A stretch of 64,000 nucleotides of DNA from Allacma fusca (GCA_947179485.1 OX359247.1:13678588-13742587), one strand, 5' to 3'. Positions 14,601-25,964 are shown, numbered from the stretch's first letter. Numbers and translations: made by a program. Notes: generated by a model not told the origin, from the sequence alone.

Positions 14601-15776
14601 TGCTGTGTCTCTGTTTAAGTTAAGACTTCAAAATTTGCAGCCTCCAGGTAAGCCTTCAGGTTGCAATTAGAGGTTCCCAGACTCAGTGTGCACTTGGAGT
14701 AACCCTCACTTGGAGAGCCCAGCCATTTTAATAGTCCGCTGCACTTTACTTTCTCATGGTCATTGCCTTTTAACTGATCTAGACAACGCATGGAACCTGT
14801 CATGTGATTAATTCTATTAAAAAAAAATCTCAAAAAGTAAGGTTATACCACTTCTGGACTATTAGACATTTCAAATGGAAATTCATTCAATTGCAAGAGC
14901 CTCGAACTAGTTTAGCTCCATTGACACAGTTGGGAATTGCAATATTTGCAGGCTCTCACACCATATTCCCCTCCTCTCATGAGATTTTTCCCTCAACCGA
15001 TGAGGACTGAACTACTTTACTTTTAAGGGCATTTGAGATAGAGTGGGATGGTTACGCTCCGAGAGTGCATTTTATCTCCAGCATTAGGATTCACCGACGT
15101 GGAGACAACTTTCCTATTATCGGGTATAAGTAAGTAATTACGCCCACACCTCAAGTATGAAAGTTTGTCCATTTCCGACGAGGAGCGTAAGAAAACCTCG
15201 GGGATTTTTTCCTCCTACGGCTGCTAGTAAAAGGATGAATGGGCAAAGGCTGCTCTTATTGTTACTCCTTGCATGCCTATCTGGCTGGAAGTGGTTTAGT
15301 TCCAGAGGTTTGGTATGGACATGACATTCATTTGAGGGAGAAAAAAAAACTTATGCCTGAGTCTTTGTGATAGAGAATGCGTATCCTTAAAAGGTCAAAG
15401 ACTCAAAGATGCAGCATTCACAGGTCCTACGGAATTCATATAGGTACAGCCTTCATTGTTATTTGAATTAGCGCACTTGCCTCTCTCATTCCAGCACCTT
15501 CCCTGAACGGGTCCACTCAGCGTCTCTCACCTCATTCCATCCTTCTATATACTTTCCTTGTGCTTTATGATGCTTGAGAATGGGCACTTCCCAGCCCTGC
15601 TCTCCTACTGGCTTGCATTTATTGTTTGCATTGTAGTTTTTTCCCCTAGCTCTTGCAATTCTCCTCTGGAGCTTTTTCCATGAGCGAGTGTGCAGTGGAA
15701 TACATAATGGGATGGACGTAATACATGGATGGAATTCTGTAATAAAAACTCTAATGAATTGCACCCTTCATTCCAG
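11635..15776 (+). other. Intron 2, 4.1 kb
   Basis: No exon or mobile element is visible. It contains several TATGTACATA-type simple repeats (about 11821-11842, 13574-13600, 13640-13655) and AT-rich filler. Open frames of up to about 133 codons near 13037-13438 lack recognisable domains. Confidence 0.6.
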
Positions 15777-16048
15777 ACGTTTAGCAATAGGCATAGACAT
15801 CACCATGGACAAAGTAGAAGTAACCCCGTACTAAAAACAATTCGTACAAAAAGACAACACTCTTACGGCGATGACCCTTACGGCTACAGTTCCAGGCGGG
15901 ACTCCTACCCTGAGAGCTATGTCCTGGATGAGCAGGGTCGGACAGAGGAAGAGTCGGGTCCGTGGGAAGAATGGTCCAGACCTTCGGAATGCTCTAGGTC
16001 TTGCGGTAGCGGTGTTTCTACACAAACAAGGCAGTGCAGCGATCGGAG
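15777..16048 (+). CDS. Ppn: Papilin exon 3: basic linker and first half of TSP1 repeat 1
   Basis: Phase 0 entry after ttcattccag. The first ~65 residues are a His/Arg/Ser linker containing RTKR (15843-15854), a furin-type consensus, followed by a Tyr/Asp/Ser stretch. TSP1 repeat 1 then begins with WEEW, a C-mannosylation motif, and CSRSCG, which fits the O-fucose consensus C-x-x-S/T-C-G. The exon ends inside a CGG-AG codon at an AG|GCGAGT donor, so the following intron is GC-AG. Joined to the next exon it restores the family continuation from CSDRR to the YFSC motif. Residues ~48-138. Confidence 0.92.
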
Positions 16049-16265
16049 GCGAGTTTAATGCAGTGACATTCATTCATGCACTATTTACTTTTTTTATAAC
16101 TCCGTACTTAAGCATAAGAATATGATACATATAATTACATACACTACTTAAATCCATGTATGTATGTGTGTGTGTATATATAATTATATGTGTGTGTGTA
16201 ACCATGAACCATTACTCCTGTCAATCACATTTGAAACTCATTGACTGCCTTTTTTTCCCCAACAG
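16049..16265 (+). other. Intron 3, non-canonical GC-AG
   Basis: The frame closes a few codons past the donor. The only GT nearby (16052) gives the wrong phase, while AG|GCGAGT gives the right phase and the expected TSP1 sequence. The acceptor is a standard T/C-rich tract ending ccccaacag. The intron includes a TATGTGTG-type repeat near 16156-16200. Confidence 0.85.
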
Positions 16266-16326
16266 GCCGGACGGTACCCAATCCTGTACTGGGGCTTCTG
16301 CCCGATACTTTTCCTGTAATATACAC
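16266..16326 (+). CDS. Ppn: Papilin exon 4: end of TSP1 repeat 1
   Basis: Short 61-base exon, flanked by cccaacag and gtacgt. It encodes the C-terminal Cys pair of TSP1-1, with the ARYFSCNIH motif typical of the first TSP1 of papilin and ADAMTS-like proteins. The codon split with exon 3 gives Arg. It leaves in phase 0. Confidence 0.9.
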
Positions 16327-17463
16327 GTACGTCTGCACGAGTTCCTTTATTTCGTATTGCTAATTTGTCATTAAAATTGAAATGAGCCAATTAAGTTGTG
16401 AGTGTAGCAGACGATTGTAGTCTCAAGTTTCAGTAAGAATCAAAATTATGGCTGTGAGTTGTCTCGAAAACAAGTATATTTTGTAGGGTGATACTTTGAT
16501 TTGATAGGGGTTGAGAGCTGTTGTTGTTAATTCCACTTGAGGGCTGAGGTTACGGTGTCAGTTTTACTGTAGGTATGAGCAGAGTGCTTGTGACTAGTAC
16601 TACTCCAGCGGTTAAGGTGCACTTAGCCGTTGGAGGTAAGAAGGAGCCTAATATTTGATCCTTCCCGTTCGTATGTGTAGATAATGGTGACGAACCCACA
16701 AAAGTAGCGTAGCTTTTAGCACTAATTTGTATGTCATTTGACTCAAGCCTAAGTACTGGAGTAATGAGCTGATCGATTTTAAGTCACAATAATGATGCTC
16801 TGACATGACAGGATTATTTTAAGTTAAGGGACTACTAAAATTTAGAAAATATGCAGGGGATGTTGGTGTAGCTTCCGAGGGAGATCCCGGAATGTAGGAA
16901 GGATGTCAAGTTGCACTGGAAATTTAATTCGAAGCTAATACTCTTAAACGAAATGGGTGGAGGGAAGCTTGGCAGAAATTAAATTATACTTGACAGTAGA
17001 ATCTGTGCGGAGTCCCAACGTCCCACCGTATTATTATGCACTGATTGAGTGCTCTTGAAAATATTTAGAACCTTCCCTGTCTTGCTCTCAAGTATCTATC
17101 CAAAATGAGATCTTACATCTTCTTTTATGAAATGAGTTTACAGCATTCGAGATTTCCAGCTCAGGAAGAGTATTTGTTTGTATCATGTGAGCAATTTTAA
17201 AATCAATGGGTAAATTGTTATTTCAGTAAGTTATGGAACGAGCAACAGTATTGTAACAGGGTTTGCTAAAAGTAAACCGCAGTTACATACTTACATAGGT
17301 AGAGCAAAAATCCTGCAAATGTAATTGTATTCTGGAAGACTGGACTTGTTTCCCTTGTTTACTGCACTTATTGATTTGAAATGGTGTGGACGTCGACAAG
17401 GACTTATTTGCCTGTCAATTTTTATCTATTACAATGAGTTCATGCTGTGCGTCTAATTCATAG
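16327..17463 (+). other. Intron 4, 1.1 kb
   Basis: AT-rich sequence with no exon or mobile element that I can recognise. Confidence 0.7.
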
Positions 17464-17546
17464 GACTGTCCTGAAGGCACTGGAGATTTCCGGGCTGAGC
17501 AATGTGCCGCATTTAATGATGTTCCTTTTGAGGGAAGAAAATATGA
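17464..17546 (+). CDS. Ppn: Papilin exon 5: start of Cys-rich domain
   Basis: Encodes DCPEG, then FRAEQCAAFND and a PFEG motif. This is the highly conserved junction of TSP1-1 with the ADAMTS-like Cys-rich domain. It starts in phase 0 after ttcatag and ends with two bases of a codon before a perfect gtaagt donor. Residues ~159-186. Confidence 0.95.
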
Positions 17547-18415
17547 GTAAGTTTTATTCAAGTAGCCATATATGTATGTACGTAAATATAGGTAATCTGC
17601 TTTACATTTTAAAGTTATAGAGAATATAGTTATATGTATACAACGTCGGTGAAGGAGGAAATTTACTTTCCTAGAAGTAAATACTGGCTCATATTAATTT
17701 CAAAATCCTTGTAGGAAGACATGTGTACTACGCACGCTGGATCTCATTCTTAACATTTTGCTTGGCCGTTGCTGACATTCCATACAAAACAATTAACTGT
17801 AAAAAAAAACTGACATATATTCTTGGGTAGTCCAGCCGTTAATAATGGAACACTTTTTCCTAAAAATGCATGACCTTTTATGCACATTCAGTACTCACTG
17901 CTGAAACGGCCTGATGCGTTGGTGTATGTACACGTGTGTTATGTCATGCTTCTTGCATTATCATCATTCATGATACTTTCAGTGTTCCTGCCTGCATAAT
18001 GTACTACCATTGACAGTGTGGTACATTGTGTAGCCTTAAAATCCTCGTTTCCCAAACATGAATGGAAAAATTCAGTAGAGTACATACATACATGTCAAAA
18101 CTGACTACAAAAACTTTCAAGTCCCCACGCATCCGCTTGGTGTAATTAAATTATTGGATTTGTCCTGATCTGAATTTGATGGAGAAAATATGAAGGGACC
18201 GGTAAGTTGTGGTACATGGGGGTTCCCCATGATTTGCATATACATATGTACATACATAGAGATGCAAATAGATATTATGCCTATGTAATCATGTACGTGC
18301 TTAAAAAAATAGCGCGGGCTGCGGAGCCAAAGGTAAAAGTGAAGAGGAAAGTAAATCATGACTTGGGAATGATAAAATGATGTTCTGATTCCATGGAAGC
18401 ATTTTAATATAACAG
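17547..18415 (+). other. Intron 5, 0.87 kb
   Basis: AT-rich, with short TATGTA/TACATA repeats around 17570 and 18061. Nothing coding seen. Confidence 0.7.
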
Positions 18416-18566
18416 CTGGATCCCGTACACAAAAGCGCCAAACAAGTGTGAGCTAAACTGCATGCCACGCGGAGAAAGGTTCTATTATCGACATAAGAGG
18501 AAAGTGACGGATGGAACAAGATGTGATGACGAAAACCATGATATTTGCGTGGATGGGAAATGCATG
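18416..18566 (+). CDS. Ppn: Papilin exon 6: Cys-rich domain
   Basis: The split codon makes Asp, then WIPYTKAPNKCELNC, MPRGERFYYRHK, a DGTRC motif and CVDGKCM follow in order. These are signature motifs of the ADAMTS/ADAMTSL/papilin Cys-rich region, which lacks a catalytic protease domain here. Donor gtaagc, phase 0. Residues ~186-236. Confidence 0.96.
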
Positions 18567-18968
18567 GTAAGCTCACTCAGCTTGTGTAACTTGCTCATGT
18601 ATGTATAGCCAGTCTCACAGTATTAAGTATTCCCTTGTAGTCCGGTAAGGTAAGGATGTACATAAATCTGCACACATGCTGTGTACACGACTGCATACCT
18701 GCAGTAAAAGGTAGAAATATGGGCTGAGGAGTGAGAAACAGAGAAGTTGAGAGCTCCTGTGTGTGTGTGAGCGTCTGTGTGTGTGTAGGTTAAAATCCCA
18801 TTACACGTCGTGGATATACTATGTCAGTTGGAGTGGAGCTTTTAGTACAAAGTAATATATGAACAATGAATATTCAGTCTGACATGTGAAAATGCCCCAG
18901 CTGCGTTCCTAGCAAATTTAATTACTGAAGTCGTTAAGAGTTAATTTGTTTCTGTGCAAAATCTACAG

Positions 18969-19173
18969 CCTGTAGGATGTGACATGACGTTGGGCTCGAC
19001 AGCTCGGGAAGATAAATGTCGGTCATGTGGTGGAGATGGTTCAAATTGCAATACAGTCACTGGAGTTTTCGATCAAAATAATATGCAAGTTGGATACAAT
19101 GACATTCTGCTCATCCCAGCGGGTGCTACAAATATCAATGTTCGTGAAATTCGACCAGCAAACAACTACCTGG
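18969..19173 (+). CDS. Ppn: Papilin exon 7: Cys-rich end and spacer start
   Basis: Begins PVGCDMTLGS, then EDKCRSCGGDGSNC: the hallmark C-terminal Cys-rich signature shared with ADAMTS proteases. It then runs into the spacer (TGVFDQNN, IPAGATNINVREI). Acceptor ctacag, donor gtgaat, phase 1 at the end. Residues ~237-305. Confidence 0.96.
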
Positions 19174-19845
19174 GTGAATCTCTTATGCTCTCACACTCTC
19201 TATCATTTATTATTACCTAATTAGTTTACTTTAGATTCTACTGTCTATCTACTCCCAATCAACAATGTATCTCCTACTGGATTCTTTCAATTAGACCCTT
19301 CGAATTTACCTGAGTAAAAAAAAAATTGCACTGAAATATATACAGTACACTCTCCCTATAGGAGATACCCTGTGAGGAGAATTCCCTATATTTTCAAAAT
19401 AATCAAACTCTAATTTATCATAGAGGTGAATATTCCTCCTCAGAAAAGTTTCCCATTACAGGAATCAAATTTCCATTCCCTTGAGGGGTCCTCCCGTAAA
19501 AACTGTACACTGGAGTATGAAATGGTTCTGGCTAGAATTTTGCTAAGGGGTATTTTAATAGACGGGAATTGACAAATACAAACATCCTTGAGCCCTGAGT
19601 TACACTATTTGTCAGGGAAATCTATGTACTTCCCAGCTTTTCTTTTTAGCATGTTGAATAATGGTCCATGTGGATGTATGAATAGATGTGTGACACCAAT
19701 CCCGATGGTAAATTTGTTACACGCAGGCTATTCCCTTTGAAATACGTCTAATTAATTAGACAGGTTGGCTTAAATTGTCCTTGTTGGTACTGAGTCACCT
19801 CGTTACCTTTGAGTAATTGGTACAATGTTTGCATTGAATTGATAG
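19174..19845 (+). other. Intron 7, 0.67 kb
   Basis: No coding or repeat feature stands out beyond short A runs. Confidence 0.7.
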
Positions 19846-20021
19846 CAATCCGGAACGTGACGGGTCATTACTACTTGAACGGTAACTGGAGAATAGATTT
19901 CCCTTCGGAAATTCCCTTCGCTGGAACAATCTTCCATTACGAGAGGAAACCTCATTCATTCTTACTTGCCCCGGAAAGTATCCGTGCACTCGGCCCGATC
20001 ACAGAGGCTTTGTATATTGTG
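19846..20021 (+). CDS. Ppn: Papilin exon 8: spacer domain
   Basis: Encodes YLAIRN across the junction, then YYLNGNWRIDFP, a FHYERK motif and a LGPITEALYIVV end. These are typical of the beta-rich ADAMTS spacer, the region that binds matrix and substrates in relatives. Phase 1 in, phase 0 out, donor gtaagt. Residues ~305-363. Confidence 0.95.
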
Positions 20022-21192
20022 GTAAGTTTATCGACTCCCACCATTTTAAGGACTAAGCTTATGTACATATGTGTCTACATGTACGTGGAAGAGCGGACGC
20101 ATTACAACAGTCTCACTTGTAATTAGTGCAGAGGAGAAAAGAAATACTGGAAGTGGACTTGGCTCATCTTGGGAGTCCAGTTTGTTTCTTCTCAGTCTCT
20201 TTTCCTCATCGTTTCATTCGCAATAATTAGGTTCATTAGAAGAAAGACGGAACTCTACCTTCTGAACATGGGGGTTGTCATAATATACAAAAGTATCTTT
20301 AAATACCTTGTGTGTGTGTGGATCGGCGTAATTCCGTACCATCATACATAGCATGGACAATATACATATGTATCAAAAGGCACCTCACTTAAATGAATGA
20401 ACTTGCATTTCTTTATTCTCAAATAGCAGAGTGTGCATTTATAATTCCGGCTCCAGCAACATCATTTTTCACTTTGCATCTTCCTCTACTGTTAATTTGC
20501 ACACATGTCAACATCAAACAAACTTTTTGCTTCTCAGCGGAGTAATATAAAGTACATGTACTGCGTGCATGCTTAATTTAGCATATGTGTAGGTACATAT
20601 ATAATTATGTACATATGTATATTTATACATACGTCTGTACATGCAAGTGTTTAGTCCTCGACCTCTGCGTAGCCTGAGGTCTGGCTGAGCCGAGCATCGG
20701 ATTTATATCCTACTGCTAAGTTCAGCACATTTAGATCCATTTTACGATGTCTGACATTTTCAAAGGTCAAGTTCACACATAAATTGAATTTTTAACAGAA
20801 ACTAAAAGTAGGAATGCGTACTTGTTTTCTCATATCACATTTTAGTTTGTCATTTTGATATAAACGTGATTTTACTTCGGAATGAAATCACTTTAGTTAA
20901 TGTTAACATAAATTTTTTATGAGTAATTTAATAATGCAGCTCACCAGTTTTAATAATACATGAAGTTGGTTCTGAGGCTCATATTGCCCATGCTACTAAA
21001 TAATTTGCTGGGTTACACATGAACGGATGAGGAGTTTTGCATTTTGATTTAATTCATATGTACATATGTACCTTGCATTAGGTCCTTGAACTCTCTCAAG
21101 AAGTTTAATAAAAACAATCATCGGGCGGCATAATCACTCCTGGTTTATTTGTACTTGAAAACCTATGATTGATTTTTTTTGCCTATTTATAG
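20022..21192 (+). other. Intron 8, 1.17 kb
   Basis: Contains a dense TATGTACATA-type repeat tract at about 20580-20645 and a shorter one near 21058. No exon seen. Confidence 0.7.
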
Positions 21193-21325
21193 ATATTGTA
21201 CCAAGAGTCTAATCCTGGAATCCAGTATGAGTACAGCATTCCTCAAGGAGTTGTGGTGTCCGAGACAGAGGAGTACATCTGGGTGTATGGAGATTTTAGC
21301 GAATGCGATGCAGCATGTGGAGGAG
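21193..21325 (+). CDS. Ppn: Papilin exon 9: spacer end and start of TSP1 repeat 2
   Basis: The exon starts ILYQESNPGI with YEYSIP, the usual end of the spacer. It then enters TSP1-2 with WVYGDFSECDAACGG. The repeat is cut by an intron right after CGG in phase 1, unlike repeats 4-7. Acceptor tttatag, donor gtttgt. Residues ~364-408. Confidence 0.93.
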
Positions 21326-22626
21326 GTTTGTTTAATGCATTTGATCTTGTTAGCTCATTCAGTTTATGGTTACTCACAATTTTCACGGATGTGTGCATAT
21401 GTACAAAAGTAGATATATATTTCCACTGTGGGATTTTTAAGTATGAAGCACATGGTCAGCGTTGATTTTATTTATAGGAAATGCCTTACATAATGAATAC
21501 CTGAAGTTTCGGTCTCAAGAAAATACATGAGAGGGAACTTTTTTCTATTTTAAGGCTTTATGTGCACAGTACCGAATGGATGTAAACAGTACGGTGCGTA
21601 GTGGAAGCAGTCAATTAGCACAATGCTCAAATTTTAATGTATGCAGGCATGCATCGGAAAATTCACTTTTAATAGGTTCAGTTAGGGCTATGCATTCACT
21701 GCTTCCAGGGCGTCTTCACATGTACATACGGTTTACACAAACAAAGTATGCACTGCCAGAGCTAGTCTTCCAGATCCAGCCGTCCTTACATTTTTATACC
21801 CATCGCTTTGTTACTATAATGGAGGTTTTGACTGTAGCATTTTTCCGTTTGTAAATAAAAGAGTAAACACTGGAAAAATAGCAATAGGCTGTAACATGAG
21901 AGAGAGAGAGACAGACTGAATTTAACAATAGATATATAGTGCTTTGTGTCTGCGCATTGTTCTGCAACAAATCTGAGATGATTGCAAGGGTAATATTCTG
22001 TTCTGTTGCTCTCTGCAACTTCATTAGATGAAAGGTCGGACTGGCTAGAGTAAGTAATCACTTATGAGCTTACTTCAGATATGCATAAGTAAATACTGTA
22101 CACAAACATTTTAAAATTAATTAAATGCCTCTCAGGAAGTATAAAAGCAAATATGGGAAATTTCAGCACGTTTCTGCCGTACGACTTTCCCAGTTATATG
22201 CAAGAGAGGCTCATGGCTCCTAGCGTGAAATGTGATTGAGCATTTATTCAGTTATGACTGGACGTGACCCTGCATGTACAAAAGTTATCACTTGCAACCC
22301 CAATGGCTATGTATAATATGCTCTTGCAGTCAGACACTTGACTCTCTCCAATTTGTGACATGACTTGAATTACTCTCCGGAATATTTTGGTGAAAATTTT
22401 CTACACATTTCAGCAAAATGCTTGATGAAGGATCCGAGGGATCTTCTGTAACAGTATTTTAGCATATGCCATATACTATACATGAGAGCATTGAACATGT
22501 GCCTGCGTAAGTGCTCCGCCAAAAAAAGAGATATCATGAGAGTAGTTCTGGGAAGGGCTGAGGGTTGAGGAAATAATTTTATGTACAGTGTAACTAATTT
22601 GGTTACGCTTTTGGTAATCCTTCCAG
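21326..22626 (+). other. Intron 9, 1.3 kb
   Basis: AT-rich, with a short (GA)n run near 21900-21913. No exon or mobile element recognised. Confidence 0.7.
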
Positions 22627-22753
22627 GCCGTCAACTTCGACAGGTTAGTTGTGCACGGAGGAGTACAATGCAAGCTGTGGACCCGAACTTGTGCGATCCA
22701 ACAAACGTACCACCAGCCGAACAGACTTGTAACAATGATGCCTGTCCGACTCG
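22627..22753 (+). CDS. Ppn: Papilin exon 10: rest of TSP1 repeat 2
   Basis: Continues the repeat with RQLRQVSC, a NLCDP segment and the ending CNNDACPTR. The Cys pattern completes TSP1-2. Exits in phase 2 at a gttagt donor. Residues ~408-450. Confidence 0.93.
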
Positions 22754-22955
22754 GTTAGTGTAATTCCATTATTTTGAGGGGAATGCAGAATTTGCATTTG
22801 TTGATAAATGCTAGACTTACTTCTGAATGCCGATGAGACAGGGACGAATATACACGGACCAGCTCTCGTCACCTCGACTCGCTATGTTTTGAGAGGAAAA
22901 AAAAAGAATTGAATTAAAATGTTGCTCTTTGTGTCTGTCTCTCCCACCTTCACAG

Positions 22956-23169
22956 TTGGTACATTGGGAACTGGGAAGACTGCGACGCCCCATGTGGAGA
23001 AAATGGGACACAACTAAGACGTGTAATTTGTGAGCAGACCGTGAGTGGAGTCTCAGCGATAGTTGACGACTCAAGATGTGAAGAGGAAGCAGGACCCATG
23101 CCAGAAAGGATGCAAGACTGTAGCGGAGGCTCAGAATGCCCAACCTGGTTCGTTGGAGAATGGCTCCCG
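22956..23169 (+). CDS. Ppn: Papilin exon 11: TSP1 repeat 3 and start of repeat 4
   Basis: Encodes a full TSP1 repeat, from WYIGNWEDCDAPCGENG through RRVICEQ to CSGGSECPT. It then gives the Trp loop of repeat 4 (WFVGEWLP) before an intron that falls just ahead of the first Cys. Phase 0 at the donor gtaaac. Residues ~450-521. Confidence 0.95.
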
Positions 23170-23305
23170 GTAAACAGATCCATTTATCAGAGAACATTTA
23201 TTGCCCATTCTCGGGCCTTCAAACCTTGTTTCACACAGGCTTCATCTCCTATGCTGTCCCAATGTATCTATGTATGTCTACATCTCACCGTTTTGATCAT
23301 TTTAG

Positions 23306-23485
23306 TGCGATCATCTATGTGGAGATGGTCAACAAAACAGAGTCGTTAAATGTCATTCTCATACTGATGGGAAAGTTGTCATCCATGATGATAGTAAATG
23401 TCGGCAGGAGAAACCTGAAGAGTCCCAACAATGCTTCCTTCAGCCTTGTGATGGTGTGGACTGGGTTACCTCCCCTTGGTCTGGG
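23306..23485 (+). CDS. Ppn: Papilin exon 12: TSP1 repeat 4 body and Trp loop of repeat 5
   Basis: Starts CDHLCGDGQQNR and ends with WVTSPWSG. The exon is phase 0/0 and runs from the first Cys of one TSP1 repeat to the Trp loop of the next. Six body cysteines are present. Donor gtaagt. Residues ~522-581. Confidence 0.95.
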
Positions 23486-23746
23486 GTAAGTATAGATTTC
23501 GAGGTCATGACTTCAAATGGAACATTTATAGATCAATATTCTCACAGCTGGAATTTCCAGCTCAAGTCTCCGAATTTAAAGATTCTCAGATATGTAGATA
23601 TCTACATGTCTCTGAAAAGGTTGTTTCGTTATGGGACTTCAGTTTAACCTTAACCTCTTAATATAAGACCCATGCTATTTAAAGTGCTATTTCAAATAAT
23701 GGGCTCTAATGCTGTCAACTTCCAAAAGCTAAATTATCTTCTATAG

Positions 23747-23920
23747 TGCGATGAGAATTGCGGGGCTACCCTCCAAACTCGGGATGTTCAGTGCTCCACT
23801 GCAAAGGGTACGCTCTATCCTGAGGAATTCTGTCATGAATATAGGAAACCTAATGATACTCAAGAGTGCGAAGATATCAAAGCCTGTGAGTATGCTTGGT
23901 ATGCGGTCCAATGGAGTAAG
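23747..23920 (+). CDS. Ppn: Papilin exon 13: TSP1 repeat 5 body and Trp loop of repeat 6
   Basis: Starts CDENCGATLQTR and ends WYAVQWSK. Same phase 0/0 organisation as exon 12. The exon is 174 bases, exactly 58 codons. Residues ~582-639. Confidence 0.95.
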
Positions 23921-24213
23921 GTAATTTCATAAAACAATGTCATATATTAGTTCTTATATGTGTCTGGCGGGATGGCTACTACTTTGTTCCGGAGTTTCCG
24001 AGGAGCTCCCAATATACATAGTAGCTTGATATAATACACATGCAAGGGATAACACCCAGCATTGTTTCCTTGTCTAATGAATTCTGTGGAAAGGTTGAGT
24101 CGCGGGCTAGAGAATTCCCTGGAACAAATCACGACATGAATATATATGACGTGATTCCCGATAATTTTTCAAGGGAACTATGATGAAAACAGATTTCCTT
24201 GTTTCTGTCTCAG

Positions 24214-24402
24214 TGCACATCCAGATGTGGACTTGGTCTTCAAACCCGGATCGTATTCTGCGGTGAAACCAAGCCTGATGGTACAATTGCCAAAGCTGAT
24301 GATTCCAAATGTGACCAGGATAGTAAGTACGAATCATCTCGGAACTGTACTGGAAATGCAGGGGATTGCAAGGGAATCTGGACCGTCGGACCTTGGTCTA
24401 AG
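24214..24402 (+). CDS. Ppn: Papilin exon 14: TSP1 repeat 6 body and Trp loop of repeat 7
   Basis: Starts CTSRCGLGLQTRIVFC and ends WTVGPWSK. Phase 0/0, donor gtaagg. A (CT)n tract lies about 20 bases into the next intron. Residues ~640-702. Confidence 0.95.
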
Positions 24403-24868
24403 GTAAGGACTAATCCACGTTTCTCTCTCTCTCTCTCTCTCTCTCTTCCACTCGCTCCGTAAAACTTGGGTGGAACTATCATAATAATGTGAGAAATGTC
24501 AACCTATGTTGCTTTACTGGAAGATTGTTGTTTTCGTTCCTGGGTGCAATATAACATAATTGTCACTTTTATTTATCCGAGTTAAAGCTAAACGTGGTCA
24601 AAGTGCTTCAGTTTGCTCAAGTTCCAAAAACAAACATTGCTTGTTGTAACTGTAAGTATTTGTCCACCGCAAATACAAATATTGGCACACACACACATAT
24701 ACATATATGTGTATGTGTATACACATAACTATATATGCACATGCACACAGTAAATGCATCTTTGTGCATGTGTGTTACCACCCAAAGGATTTTGATTTAG
24801 TAATGTATTTTTCCGTGTGTAATAAATACACCAGCCACTATTTTTTTTCTTGTTGGGTCCTTTTCCAG
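24403..24868 (+). repeat. Intron 14 with (CT)n and TACATA-type repeats
   Basis: A (CT)n tract lies at about 24422-24447, and a CA/TATGTG-type tract at about 24688-24735. No coding signal. Confidence 0.8.
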
Positions 24869-25010
24869 TGTTCCAAGGAATGCGGGGGTGGCCAGAGGAG
24901 CAGGCAAGTTATATGTAAGGTTGGTAATGAGACCGCAGACGTGAGCAAGTGTGATGACAGCAACATTTTATTTGCATCCGAAGATTGTAACAAACAAGCT
25001 TGTGGACCAG
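24869..25010 (+). CDS. Ppn: Papilin exon 15: TSP1 repeat 7 body
   Basis: Starts CSKECGGGQRSRQVIC and ends CNKQACGP. This is the last of seven TSP1 repeats. The exit phase changes from 0 to 1 here, marking the end of the duplicated TSP1 exon series. Donor gtgagc. Residues ~703-750. Confidence 0.95.
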
Positions 25011-25403
25011 GTGAGCAATTTTTCTAGTTTACATATCTACTACTCCCACTGTAACTGTAGCTATGTATGTACTATATCTACACACAAGTGTTCACATCGT
25101 CTACGAAAGGTATAATTCAAAGCCTTTGGCGTAGTTTTCCAAGAAAAATTTGTCCTCCTCCTTTCCCCTTATTTTCTCATACAGTCAAAAGTTTGCTTGG
25201 TACTTGGTATCCTCTATGTTGAGCAAGTGCCGACGGATCTTGATAATGTTGGACTACAATATGTATGTAGACCTAAGTGTAGGTTAGAGGACCTTGAAAC
25301 GGTGGTGGCTCCTTTCTGAGTATAATCAAGCGTTCATGAATACATGAAATTCCCACTAACGACCCACTTTGCCTTCATTTCCTCATTCATTATGCATCCA
25401 GTC

Positions 25404-25446
<43 letters not shown>

Positions 25447-25791
25447 TCTTTCAATCTCTCTCCATCTCTTACAACTTTCACTTTGTTAAGTTTACTCGTT
25501 TGTGTAGCTCACTTTCTCCCTCATCTACATTTTTCTTACCTTTCGGGATCCCATTCGTCAGTTTTAGCCTTCATGGAAATGGGATGTAAAAGCCCTGGTG
25601 AAATGTATTTATCCGCGGGAAAACAATGAGGGAACTATGTGCTGTGGAGAAGGAAATAACCATGATACTATTTGTATGCTAATGTTGGGACGCTCTTGAA
25701 AACCTTGTCGTGTGGACGTGTACTTAATAATTGTAAGCACCAACGAGCCTCACATTTGTAATCTCATTCCCATTGAATGGTATTGTTCCAG
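25011..25791 (+). repeat. Intron 15 with (CT)n tract
   Basis: A long (CT)n run occupies about 25408-25441. The remainder is AT-rich with no exon seen. Confidence 0.8.
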
Positions 25792-25964
25792 ATGAACTTA
25801 TGACCGTGAAGCCCACCCATGTGGTCGATGAGGAAGATGACGAATGTGATCCGGAGCCCACTGAGGAGGCAGTGACCCGTCCAGAGGAGGACTCCCTCAG
25901 TGAGACAGGAGGGACGGAGTCCTCTGCCTCAACAGGAATCCTTGATGATGGCTCTGGCTCCGGG
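25792..25964 (+). CDS. Ppn: Papilin exon 16: acidic linker
   Basis: Encodes a Glu/Asp-rich linker (VVDEEDDECDPEPTEE and on) that ends GSGSG at a gtgagt donor. The Ser-Gly pairs next to acidic residues resemble glycosaminoglycan attachment sites. Phase 1 in, 0 out. There is no folded domain. Residues ~750-807. Confidence 0.9.

Noticed and set aside
15729-15776. ATG at 15729 as the papilin start
   Set aside because: It lies before a good acceptor at 15776, lacks a signal peptide, and exon 2 supplies one in the right phase.
22817-23197. 126-codon minus-strand frame
   Set aside because: Antisense shadow of the TSP1 repeat 3 exon.
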